Below are positions 1 to 10,840 of a DNA stretch of 52,203 nt, in pieces (the stretch's first letter is position 1; the number at the start of each line of letters is the position of its first letter). Source of the DNA: Bacteroidales bacterium (GTDB taxonomy: Bacteria; Bacteroidota; Bacteroidia; Bacteroidales; UBA932). Below the pieces are notes generated by a model. That model did no database searches. It had not been told where the DNA came from and saw only the letters and a program-made list of their open reading frames with translations. The stretch covers positions 1 through 52,203 of the forward strand of contig JAFROJ010000011.1 in assembly GCA_017429765.1 (NCBI GenBank), read 5' to 3'. Position numbers and translations under genes: made by a program.

Positions 1-229
1 TGGTCGTGTCTTTTCTTTTGAGGGCCTCCTAGGCCCTATTATTCATTGAGGGGCGTACCCCTCAAACTCCCTGAACTCGCTTCGCTCGGAATTATTATAT
101 TAAGGGACGTTCCCCCAAAAACTCGGACCCTGAGTTTACGCCGCCACGACCCAGTCGAACGGTCTAGGGGTCTGGAATCTATTATAAGCGAAGAAAAAGT
201 ATGGAAGCGGGTGCGATAATGGCAAGATA
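1..229. repeat. Non-coding leader with hairpins and a degenerate tandem repeat
   Basis: I see no credible gene here. The stretch contains short perfect hairpins, including TTGAGGGG-CGTA-CCCCTCAA at 46-65 and AGGGCC-TCCTA-GGCCCT at 21-37. Two roughly 50-base units starting near 39 and 91 resemble each other: each has ATTATT, then a GGG-ACGT/CGTA-CCC hairpin, then AAACTC. Near 153-165 lies AGTCGAACGGT, which resembles part of the REP-like elements found elsewhere in the window. It reads as intergenic repeat clutter at what may be a contig edge. Confidence 0.5.
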
Positions 230-233
230 TTGT

Positions 234-241
234 TAAATTTG
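234..241 (+). promoter_or_regulatory. -7 promoter box TAAATTTG, leaderless arrangement
   Basis: TAAATTTG matches the Bacteroidota -7 consensus TAnnTTTG exactly and ends three bases before the ATG at 245, so the predicted transcription start falls on or next to the start codon. No clear -33 element is visible 17-23 bases upstream, which lowers confidence. Confidence 0.45.
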
Positions 242-244
242 TGT

Positions 245-2119
245 ATGAAGCCGAAACTGATAACCATTATCGCCTTACTGTCGCTGGCGGTCTGCTCGCC
301 GGCACAGGAGAAACCTGTCCGGGTCGCGTTCATGACTGACCTTCATTATTCAAAGGGAAGCCAGTCGGTGAAGGATCTGAGCGCCTGCGTGCAGGACATC
401 AACACCCTTGATAATCTGGATTTTGTCCTGATCGGAGGGGACATCACCGATTTCGGGACTGATGAGGAGCTCGCCGCGGTCAAATCGATGCTGGATTCCT
501 TGAGGTACGACTACTATGTCGTGGCGGGAAACCACGACGCCAAGTGGTCAGAGAGCGGATGCGACACATTCAAAAAGGTGTTCGGCTACGACCATTTCGA
601 TTTCTCGTTCGGAGGCTGGAGGTTCATCGGGTGCAACTGCGGTCCTGACATGCGCATGGCCCCGGCCCTTCTCCCGAAAGAGACTATGGACTGGCTGGGC
701 GGGCTTGAGCCGGGCCAGAAGACCATATTCATTAACCATTACCCCCAGGACACCTCCGTCCTGAACTATTTCGATGTCACCAGGGAACTCAAGCGGATCG
801 GGACCCGTTTCCTGATCGGCGGGCACTGGCACAACAACTATTCAATGGAATACGACGGTCTTCCCGGCGTACTTTGCAGATCCACATTGTCTTCAGGGAA
901 GACTCCTGGCTACAGTTTGATCAAGATTTGGGACGACAGGGTATCTATCTCTGAAAGAAGAGTTTACGGCTCAACCTCGGTGACTTTCGAGCCTTGGTAC
1001 TCGAAGACCTTGACCGAGGTCGAGGACAAGGTCTCTTACGATGCGGACGGCCTTCCGGAGGGCTATCCCTGGATGCGCTACGATGTCAATAAGGACGCCG
1101 CCGCCAAGGGTGTCAAGGAGGTTTGGAGGATCACCGAGGACAGCAATATCGCTGCCGGATTCGCGCGTGACAAGGAAAGCGTGTGGTACGCCACCACCTC
1201 TGGGGTGGTCAGAAGGGTCTCCCTCAAGGATGGAAGCCGGGTCTGGACGAGGCGTTTCGGTGGAAGGATATTCTCGACTCCGGTTCTCTCGGACGGCCTC
1301 CTTGTCTTCGGTTGCGCCGACGGTTTCATCTACGCTCTGGATGCGAGGAAAGGTGTTCTGAAGTGGGAGAGGAAGGCTGGCAAATCCGTCCTGGGGAGTC
1401 CTGTCGTGATGGACGGGAAGGTCTTTATCGGTTCCTCGGACGGGGTCTTCCGCGCCTTGAGTCTCAAGGACGGGTCCACGGTCTGGGAGTTCGCCCCGGT
1501 TGAGGGTTTCGTGGAGTGCAGGCCCTACATAGACAACGGGCAGGTTGTGTTCGGGACGTGGGCGAACAAACTCTATTCCCTTGATCCTAAGGACGGTAGC
1601 CTCCAGTGGGAGTGGAAGTGCGAGAAGCCTTCCAGGATGTACTCCCCGGCGGCCACATGGCCGGTGAAGAGTCACGGGAGGATATTCATAGCCGTTCCCG
1701 ACAGGTGCCTTTATGTCCTTGACGCCGGTTCCGGAAAGGAGGTGAAGAGGTTTGAGAGAGTCGCGAGGGAGTCTGTCGGGATATCCCTGGACGGGGAGAC
1801 GGTTTATTGCAAGTCGATGTGGCACACCCTGACCGCCATTGACGCCTCCTCCCTCGAGATCAAATGGCAGGTGGAGACCGGCACTGGCTACGACATTTCC
1901 CCGACCTCGATTGCTGTGACTAGCGATGAGGTACTGATGCCCACGGACAAGGGCAATATCGTGGCTTTCGCCTCCTCGACGGGGGAAAGGTTGTGGGCCA
2001 GGAAACTCTCGCCGGCGCTCGTCAACCCGATGGAAGTCTGGAAAGGGAAGGGCGGTGGTTATATTCTCGCCTCCACGATGGATGGCACGATCTCTCTTAT
2101 TTTTGACGGAAATAAATGA
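245..2119 (+). CDS. Secreted metallophosphoesterase fused to a PQQ-type beta-propeller
   Basis: The product is 624 residues. A signal peptide (about 1-21, ending near SPAQ) implies export. Residues 25-205 form a calcineurin-like metallophosphoesterase domain with its metal-binding motifs in order: D32-x-H34, GGDITD (64-69), GNHD (95-98), H165 and GGHWH (192-196). From about 295 to the end, repeated blades with the W-x-x-x-x-G-x-x-x-x-x-P pattern and phrases such as LDARKGVLKWE resemble a BamB/PQQ-like propeller. A TTG at 230 would extend the frame, but the ATG at 245 gives a clean signal peptide. The substrate is unknown; periplasmic phosphodiester or phosphomonoester cleavage is the family-level expectation. 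It lies 13 bases upstream of the GH2 gene and is probably co-transcribed with it, which suggests a role in carbohydrate or glycoconjugate turnover. Confidence 0.85.
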   Translation: MKPKLITIIALLSLAVCSPAQEKPVRVAFMTDLHYSKGSQSVKDLSACVQDINTLDNLDFVLIGGDITDFGTDEELAAVKSMLDSLRYDYYVVAGNHDAKWSESGCDTFKKVFGYDHFDFSFGGWRFIGCNCGPDMRMAPALLPKETMDWLGGLEPGQKTIFINHYPQDTSVLNYFDVTRELKRIGTRFLIGGHWHNNYSMEYDGLPGVLCRSTLSSGKTPGYSLIKIWDDRVSISERRVYGSTSVTFEPWYSKTLTEVEDKVSYDADGLPEGYPWMRYDVNKDAAAKGVKEVWRITEDSNIAAGFARDKESVWYATTSGVVRRVSLKDGSRVWTRRFGGRIFSTPVLSDGLLVFGCADGFIYALDARKGVLKWERKAGKSVLGSPVVMDGKVFIGSSDGVFRALSLKDGSTVWEFAPVEGFVECRPYIDNGQVVFGTWANKLYSLDPKDGSLQWEWKCEKPSRMYSPAATWPVKSHGRIFIAVPDRCLYVLDAGSGKEVKRFERVARESVGISLDGETVYCKSMWHTLTAIDASSLEIKWQVETGTGYDISPTSIAVTSDEVLMPTDKGNIVAFASSTGERLWARKLSPALVNPMEVWKGKGGGYILASTMDGTISLIFDGNK

Positions 2120-2126
2120 ATATTAA

Positions 2127-5313
<3,187 letters not shown>

Positions 5314-5374
5314 CGGATGAATGGGTTAGTGGCTGAAGGATTTGACAAGGATAATAATTAACTAAATATCTAAA

Positions 5375-6535
5375 ATGAAAAAAGTATTGAGCATTCTTGC
5401 GATCGCCTTGATGACAGTCTCGGCTTTTGCACAGGAAAGTAATCGTGATGCTGACGGCAACATCGTGAAGGGACCCTACATCACTAATCCCGCTGGTGCC
5501 AACTGGTTTATCAGTGTCGGTGGTGGCGCCAACTTCACCATGGCCAGGGAGACCAAGTTCAGCTTCGGCGGCCCCGCCCTCAACATCAATGTCGGCAAGT
5601 GGTTCACTCCCGACGTGGGTGCCAGGTTCGGCTACACCGGAATTGACAACTCCTTCGACCTGAAGAACGGCTACACCACGATGATTGACAACAACAAGGG
5701 TAACTTCAAGTTCTTCCACTATGTCCACGGAGATCTCCTCTGGAACATCTCCAACACCATCAGCGGTTACAAAGAGAACCGTTTCTGGGATGTGATTCCT
5801 TACGTTTCCGCCGGTTGGGTCGGTCTTAAGGATCCTTACTACAAGACTGTCAACGGTTACGACGAGGTCAATGACGAGTGGGGTGTCGGCGCCGGCTTCC
5901 TCAACAAGTTCCGTCTTGGTGAGAAGGTTGGTCTCTACATCGACCTGAGCGTCCTCAGCATCCGTCACGAGGTTCTCGCCATCTCCCCTAACAAGGGAGA
6001 GAACGACATCTTCGCCTGGATGCCCACCGCCACCGCCGGTCTGTACTTCAACCTCGGCCGTAGCAACTGGGACCGCGTCAAGGCTTGCCCTCCTACCGCT
6101 TCCTTCACGGACGCCGAGTACAAGGCTCTCCAGAATTCCCTCAAGGCTCTCGAGGCCAAGAACAAGAACCTCCTCGACGAGCTTGAGGCCGCCAAGAACA
6201 TCAAGCCTGAGACCGTGGTCATCACCACCGAGGGCAAGAAGCAGATCGTCCTCTTCTACGACATCGCGAAGAACACCCTCAACACCAACGAGCTCGCTCA
6301 CCTGAAGGCTTTCGCCTCCAAGCTCACCCCGGACGCCAAGCTCACCGTCATCGGTTCCGCCGACTCCGGCACTGGCAACGAGACTATCAACACCAAGCTC
6401 GCCATCACCAGGGCTAACGGTGTCGTTGACATCCTCGTCAAGGAGTATGGTCTCTCCAGGGAGAACATCGAGGTCAAGAACATGTTCGACCTCTTCGGCA
6501 ACAACCCTCAGAGCCGCGCCACCTTGGTTGAGTAA
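5375..6535 (+). CDS. OmpA-family outer membrane protein
   Basis: The product is 386 residues. Residues 1-20 are a signal peptide (cleavage after SAFA). Residues about 45-235 look like a beta-barrel: alternating aromatic and polar strands such as WFISVGGGANF and GLYFNLG. A charged helical stretch at about 245-275 (KNLLDELEAAK) leads into a C-terminal OmpA-like peptidoglycan-binding domain (about 280-386) with VIGSADSGTGN and NTKLAITRANGVVDIL. It probably anchors the outer membrane to the cell wall. It stands alone with its own promoter and terminator, and codon use is strongly biased to GGT/AAG/CTC, as expected for an abundant protein. Confidence 0.88.
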   Translation: MKKVLSILAIALMTVSAFAQESNRDADGNIVKGPYITNPAGANWFISVGGGANFTMARETKFSFGGPALNINVGKWFTPDVGARFGYTGIDNSFDLKNGYTTMIDNNKGNFKFFHYVHGDLLWNISNTISGYKENRFWDVIPYVSAGWVGLKDPYYKTVNGYDEVNDEWGVGAGFLNKFRLGEKVGLYIDLSVLSIRHEVLAISPNKGENDIFAWMPTATAGLYFNLGRSNWDRVKACPPTASFTDAEYKALQNSLKALEAKNKNLLDELEAAKNIKPETVVITTEGKKQIVLFYDIAKNTLNTNELAHLKAFASKLTPDAKLTVIGSADSGTGNETINTKLAITRANGVVDILVKEYGLSRENIEVKNMFDLFGNNPQSRATLVE

Positions 6536-6556
6536 AATCCCAGGTAATGAAAATGA

Positions 6557-6588
6557 GACTCCCGACCGAAAGGCCGGGAGTCTTTTTT
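6557..6588. terminator. Rho-independent terminator after the OmpA-family gene
   Basis: An 8-bp stem GACTCCCG/CGGGAGTC with an internal ACCGAAAGGC loop region is followed by TTTTTT. It sits between the convergent ompA-like gene and glyA and primarily serves the plus strand. Confidence 0.8.
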
Positions 6589-6604
6589 GTTATGTGCCTG
6601 AATA

Positions 6605-7933
6605 CTAGTACTTATTCAGCGGGCGTCCGGCTGTCATGTAGTGGACTCTCTGGCGGACAGCCTGGAGAATGGCCTCGTACTCTGCCTTGCCCTCCTCAGT
6701 CACGCCGTTGACAACATCAGCGTACTTGGCCACGGCGTTCAGCACGGTGTCGATCAGTTCCACGATGTCGACCATGTCTTTCTCGACGAAGCCGCGGGAT
6801 GTGATGGCTGGGGTGCCGATCCTGACTCCGGATGTCTTGAACGGGGAGCGGGTGTCGAAGGGTACCATGTTCTTGTTGAGGGTGATCTCGGCCCTCTCAA
6901 GCTCTTTCTCGGCCATCCTTCCGGTCACCTCGGGGAACTTGGTGCGAAGATCGATAAGCATCAGGTGGTTGTCGGTGCCTCCGGAGACAACTTTGTAGCC
7001 CCTGGCCACGAACTCTCCGGCCATCTTCCTGGCGTTGGCCATGACCTGCTTCTGGTAGTCGACATATTCAGGCTGCATGGCCTCGTAGAAGGCGACTGCC
7101 TTCGCCGCTATCACGTGCTCCAGGGGTCCTCCCTGGACACCGGGGAACACGCTGGAATTCAGTATGGCGCTCATCTTCTTGACCTCGCCCTTAGGGGTTT
7201 TGAGGCCCCAGGGATTGTCGAAGTCCTTGCCCATGAGGATGATACCGCCGCGGGGGCCGCGGAGGGTCTTGTGGGTGGTGGAGGTCACGATGTGGGCATA
7301 TTCGACCGGGTTCTTCAGAAGGCCGGCGGCGATAAGCCCGGCTGTGTGGGCCATGTCGATCCACAGAAGAGCCCCGACCTTGTCCGCTATCGCGCGCATC
7401 CTCTCATAGTCCCACTCGCGGGAATAGGCGGAAGCTCCCCCGATGATGAGTTTCGGCTTGCACTCAAGGGCTGTGGCTTCCATCTTGTCATAGTCGATGG
7501 TGCCGGTTTCCTCGTCGAGCCCGTAGGCCACGGCGTGGTAGAGGATGCCGGAGGCGTTGACAGGGGACCCGTGGGTGAGATGTCCTCCCTGCGAGAGGTC
7601 GAGACCCATGAAGGTGTCACCGGGCTTGAGGCAGGCCATTATCACGGCCATGTTGGCCTGGGCGCCGGAATGCGGCTGGACATTGGCGTACTCGGCGTTG
7701 TAGATCTTGCGGAGACGGTCGATCGCCAGCTGCTCGATCTGGTCGACTATCTGGCATCCGCCGTAGTACCTTTTACCGGGATAGCCCTCGGCGTATTTGT
7801 TCGTGCAAATCGATCCCATCGCCTCGAGGACGTGGTCGCTGACATAGTTTTCCGAGGCTATCAGCTCAAGGCCTGAGGACTGCCTCTCTTTCTCATTTCT
7901 TATCAGGTCGAAAACCTGAAGGTCTTGTTTCAT
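6605..7933 (-). CDS. glyA: Serine hydroxymethyltransferase
   Basis: This PLP enzyme interconverts serine plus tetrahydrofolate with glycine plus 5,10-methylene-THF, supplying one-carbon units. The product is 442 residues, slightly longer than the usual 415-430. Visible hallmarks are LIASENYVS (23-32), the [15 protein letters not shown] block (45-59), QPHSGAQAN (86-94), the [10 protein letters not shown] block (191-200) and the PLP lysine K222 in [14 protein letters not shown]. The C-terminus ends GRPLNKY. It is monocistronic, transcribed divergently from the 8050 operon and convergent with the OmpA-family gene. Confidence 0.97.
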   Translation of the reverse strand: MKQDLQVFDLIRNEKERQSSGLELIASENYVSDHVLEAMGSICTNKYAEGYPGKRYYGGCQIVDQIEQLAIDRLRKIYNAEYANVQPHSGAQANMAVIMACLKPGDTFMGLDLSQGGHLTHGSPVNASGILYHAVAYGLDEETGTIDYDKMEATALECKPKLIIGGASAYSREWDYERMRAIADKVGALLWIDMAHTAGLIAAGLLKNPVEYAHIVTSTTHKTLRGPRGGIILMGKDFDNPWGLKTPKGEVKKMSAILNSSVFPGVQGGPLEHVIAAKAVAFYEAMQPEYVDYQKQVMANARKMAGEFVARGYKVVSGGTDNHLMLIDLRTKFPEVTGRMAEKELERAEITLNKNMVPFDTRSPFKTSGVRIGTPAITSRGFVEKDMVDIVELIDTVLNAVAKYADVVNGVTEEGKAEYEAILQAVRQRVHYMTAGRPLNKY

Positions 7934-7977
7934 GGTATTTTGTTGATTATCACTTGTGACTAGTCATTCACGTTTAA

Positions 7978-7985
7978 CAAAGATA
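7978..7985 (-). promoter_or_regulatory. -7 promoter box of glyA
   Basis: On the minus strand the sequence reads TATCTTTG, a perfect TAnnTTTG match, about 45 bases upstream of the glyA start. No clear -33 element is seen. It lies 21 bases from the oppositely oriented box at 8007-8014. Confidence 0.55.
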
Positions 7986-8006
7986 CGATTAAAAAACGAT
8001 TTTTAC

Positions 8007-8014
8007 TATATTTG
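8007..8014 (+). promoter_or_regulatory. -7 promoter box of the 8.0-12.3 kb operon
   Basis: TATATTTG is a perfect -7 match, with a predicted leader of about 32 bases to the ATG at 8050. It is divergent from the glyA box, so both promoters share the same short AT-rich region. Confidence 0.55.
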
Positions 8015-8049
8015 TATTAAGTAACAATCCATCTAAGAATGAGTTTGAG

Positions 8050-9060
8050 ATGCGTCAGTTAACGATTGTCTCCGCCATTTTTCTCTTATTCGCGCTCGCA
8101 TCCTGCGGGGGACGCGGCTACACCATCGAGGGGAACATAATTGATCTGGACGAGGGGGACCTCAGCCTTCTTGACGCCTATGGCCACACCATCTCCGTCG
8201 CCACTGTCCAGGACGGCAGATTCACCTTCAAGGGGAAGGTGGACACTCCTTGCCTGGTCTATATCAATAACGCCAGGGGAGTGAGGTATCCGATTGATAT
8301 TCCGGTGCTTCTCGAGAACACCAAGATCTCTGTAACAGGCGACGCCAGGATCAGCTATGTGGATGTCAAAGGCACCAAGGCCAACGAGGACATGGTCGAG
8401 TTCAAGATCCGTAAGGACGCGCTGGCCCCGAATGACAGCGAGGGCTATCTCAATCTTGTCAAGGAGATGTTCGAGAGAAACAGCGACAATGTCCTCGGGG
8501 CGATGCTGATCTCGAACTTCTACAGCATAGTGAGCGACAGGGATCTTCTTGAATATTGCGACCGTCTCGCCCCCGAGTTCCGGAATGACGCGGTGGTGTC
8601 CCATTACAGGACTGTCTCTCAGGCAAGGGTCGACACCGAGCCGGGCAAGAGGTTCAAGGATTTCACGATGACAGGGAGGGACAGTGTCGAGGTTAAACTC
8701 TCGGATGTGGTCCCTGAAGGCAAGGCCACCCTTCTCCTCTTCTGGGCAAGCTGGGCCAGGGAAGCCTCCTTGATAATCCCCGAACTGACAGACCGTTGCC
8801 GGGGACTCGAGGCGAAGGGCCTGAACATGTTCAGTGTCTCCCTGGACGGGGATTTGAATAAATGGCAGGAACTTGAGTCTGGTTTCGGCCTGTTCGGATA
8901 TAGTTTCTGCAATGGTCCCGAGGTGGGTGACAAGGCCGCCGGCCTCTATGGTTTCGAGGGGCTTCCGAGACTGGTCCTGATCGCTTCCGGAGGCGAGATC
9001 CTGGCCAGGGGGAAGACATGGGATGACATTTCCGCAGAGATTTCGAAATTGTTTGAATAG
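8050..9060 (+). CDS. TlpA/ResA-like thioredoxin-fold lipoprotein lacking the CxxC active site
   Basis: The product is 336 residues. The N-terminus ends in a lipobox (LASC, Cys19), so it should be a lipoprotein facing the periplasm. Residues about 22-115 resemble the DUF4369 beta-domain common before thioredoxin domains in Bacteroidota (YTIEGNIIDLDEGDLSLLD, DGRFTFKGKVD). Residues about 200-336 have the thioredoxin fold: KATLLLFWASW, cis-proline region GLPRLVLIASGGEIL. The motif that should read WCxxC is W235-A-R-E-A239, so both redox cysteines are alanine. It therefore cannot be a classical thiol-disulfide reductase; a binding, scaffold or chaperone role is an inference. It is the first gene of a three-gene operon. 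Confidence 0.82.
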   Translation: MRQLTIVSAIFLLFALASCGGRGYTIEGNIIDLDEGDLSLLDAYGHTISVATVQDGRFTFKGKVDTPCLVYINNARGVRYPIDIPVLLENTKISVTGDARISYVDVKGTKANEDMVEFKIRKDALAPNDSEGYLNLVKEMFERNSDNVLGAMLISNFYSIVSDRDLLEYCDRLAPEFRNDAVVSHYRTVSQARVDTEPGKRFKDFTMTGRDSVEVKLSDVVPEGKATLLLFWASWAREASLIIPELTDRCRGLEAKGLNMFSVSLDGDLNKWQELESGFGLFGYSFCNGPEVGDKAAGLYGFEGLPRLVLIASGGEILARGKTWDDISAEISKLFE

Positions 9061-9066
9061 TACTAT

Positions 9067-10836
9067 ATGTCATTGAAAATGAATAAGACAGGATGGATCT
9101 GGCGGGCCTTGGTCTATGCGGCCATGGCTCTTGTCCTGATCCTGAAGTTGCCGGTCATAAGGAAGTTGTTCGAGCTATCCCTATGGCCTGACATGACCTT
9201 CTATCTGAACCTGGGCCTCCAGCCCGGCTTCGCTTTGCCGGTGGCTGGCAGCGTCCTGACACAAATAGGCGGCATCCCTTTAATCGGCGCCGCTCTTGTC
9301 ATTCTCAGCCTGGCCTTGCTGACCCTGGTGATGAGGAGAATCTCCGGTCCCGGTTTCATCACGATTATTCCCGCCACGCTGGCTTTCCTCTTCATCGCCG
9401 GTTTCGACTATTCCCTCTACACATTCCGCTCCCAGGGACTGCTCTTCTCCCAAACTCTCGGTCTGTTGTGCGCCGCCTTGATCATTTGGGGATGGACGGC
9501 GGTCAGCGGCAAGAGATGGAGTTTCCTTTATCCGATCGCGGCGGTTCTGGTGGGCTATCCTTTGATCGGCGTCCACGCTCTCGTGGCCGCTTTGGGAATA
9601 GTCGTCTTGAGCCTCTCCCGTAAACGCTGGCTCCCCGCTCTCGCGGGGCTGGTCTGCGCGGCTTTTATCCCTCTATTCTACACACATCTTGTGTTTACCC
9701 ATGTCGACACCGCCTACACCTTCGCGGCAGGGGCGCCTTACATGGATTTCGTTGATAACCATAAGAGATTCATACCATTAGGATTGGCGGCTCTCTCGAT
9801 CGTCGTCATCCCCGTGTTCAAGGGAAAGCTCAATTCCGCATGGCTGGCTTCCGCTGCGATGGCCGCGGTCGCCGTGGTTTGCGTTGTCTTGTTCTCGTAC
9901 CGCGACCGCAACTTCCACATTGAGATCGCGATGCAGCAAGCTATCGAGCGTAACGACTGGGACAAGGCTCTCGCTCTCGCCGGAAGGTCCGAAACCCCCA
10001 CCCGTGTCGTGGTGATGTACAGGAATATAGCCCTTATGTACAAGGGACAGCTCTGCGACAAGATGTTCACCTTCCCGAACGAGACCATTGATATCGACAC
10101 GCCCGCCCAGATATCCCAGACAGAGGTCTGCGCCCCGGCGGTCTTCTTCTACAACGGGTTGATCAATTACAGCGCCCGCTGGTCATGGGAGATGTCGATG
10201 ATGTTCCAGAGGACTTTGGAAAGGTATAAATATCTGGCTAAAGTGGCCCTGTTCACCGGAAAAGAGAACCCGGCGCTTGTCAGCAGGTATCTCGACATAG
10301 TCGGGGAGAACCTTTATCAGCGGAAGTGGGTCAGGAAGTACCGCTCGTATCTGGACAACCCCGCTCTTCTGGACACCGATCCCGAGTACGTGATGTTCTC
10401 CCAACTGGACCGTTTCGAGGAGATCAAGTACATGAGCAGCGCCGTGGTGGAGAACACCTTGCTGAGCCATTACCTTATCCAGGAGAATCCGGAGGGTGTT
10501 ATGCTTGACCAGTCCCTAGCGGCGGCCATGACAAAGAAGGACATCGAGATGTTCTGGTACTACTACGACATCCTTCTCCGTTCCGGGCGTCCTATTCCCA
10601 GGCATGTCGGTGAGGCGGCCATATTATTCGCCTACATCGACCGTGACCAGGCGGAGATAGACTCCGTGGCCAAGGATCTGGGCGGACAGTCATCCCCGAT
10701 TGTCTCCCGCTTCATCCGTTTCAGCTCGGAAGCCTCCGCCGTCAGGCCGGGGAGTGACACTTCATCCTTCAAGAAGAAATATGGCGATACCTATTGGTAC
10801 TACTGCTATTTCGTTAAATCCTTAACCACGAACTAA
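9067..10836 (+). CDS. Polytopic membrane protein with C-terminal soluble helical domain (possibly DUF6057)
   Basis: The product is 589 residues. About ten hydrophobic segments span residues 10-280 (for example ALVYAAMALVLILKLPV, LIGAALVILSLALLTLVM, AALSIVVIPVF, AAMAAVAVVCVVLF). The remaining 300 residues are soluble, helical and TPR-like in feel (IEIAMQQAIERNDWDKALALAGR...), with no catalytic motif that I recognise. It may belong to the DUF6057 family known in Bacteroidales, but this is from memory and uncertain. The gene starts six bases after its lipoprotein neighbour and ends five bases before the haem-motif lipoprotein, so the three are surely co-transcribed and probably act together in the envelope. 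Confidence 0.7.
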   Translation: MSLKMNKTGWIWRALVYAAMALVLILKLPVIRKLFELSLWPDMTFYLNLGLQPGFALPVAGSVLTQIGGIPLIGAALVILSLALLTLVMRRISGPGFITIIPATLAFLFIAGFDYSLYTFRSQGLLFSQTLGLLCAALIIWGWTAVSGKRWSFLYPIAAVLVGYPLIGVHALVAALGIVVLSLSRKRWLPALAGLVCAAFIPLFYTHLVFTHVDTAYTFAAGAPYMDFVDNHKRFIPLGLAALSIVVIPVFKGKLNSAWLASAAMAAVAVVCVVLFSYRDRNFHIEIAMQQAIERNDWDKALALAGRSETPTRVVVMYRNIALMYKGQLCDKMFTFPNETIDIDTPAQISQTEVCAPAVFFYNGLINYSARWSWEMSMMFQRTLERYKYLAKVALFTGKENPALVSRYLDIVGENLYQRKWVRKYRSYLDNPALLDTDPEYVMFSQLDRFEEIKYMSSAVVENTLLSHYLIQENPEGVMLDQSLAAAMTKKDIEMFWYYYDILLRSGRPIPRHVGEAAILFAYIDRDQAEIDSVAKDLGGQSSPIVSRFIRFSSEASAVRPGSDTSSFKKKYGDTYWYYCYFVKSLTTN

Positions 10837-10840
10837 GGCC

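Noticed and set aside
971-1825. Minus-strand frame of 284 codons opposite the phosphoesterase gene
   Set aside because: It has no recognisable motif, is rich in R, P and G, and overlaps the coding beta-propeller region completely.
6641-7876. Long open frame (411 codons) on the plus strand opposite glyA
   Set aside because: glyA on the other strand has all SHMT motifs. The opposing frame is rich in G, V, D and H with no domain and is a shadow caused by high GC and biased codon use.
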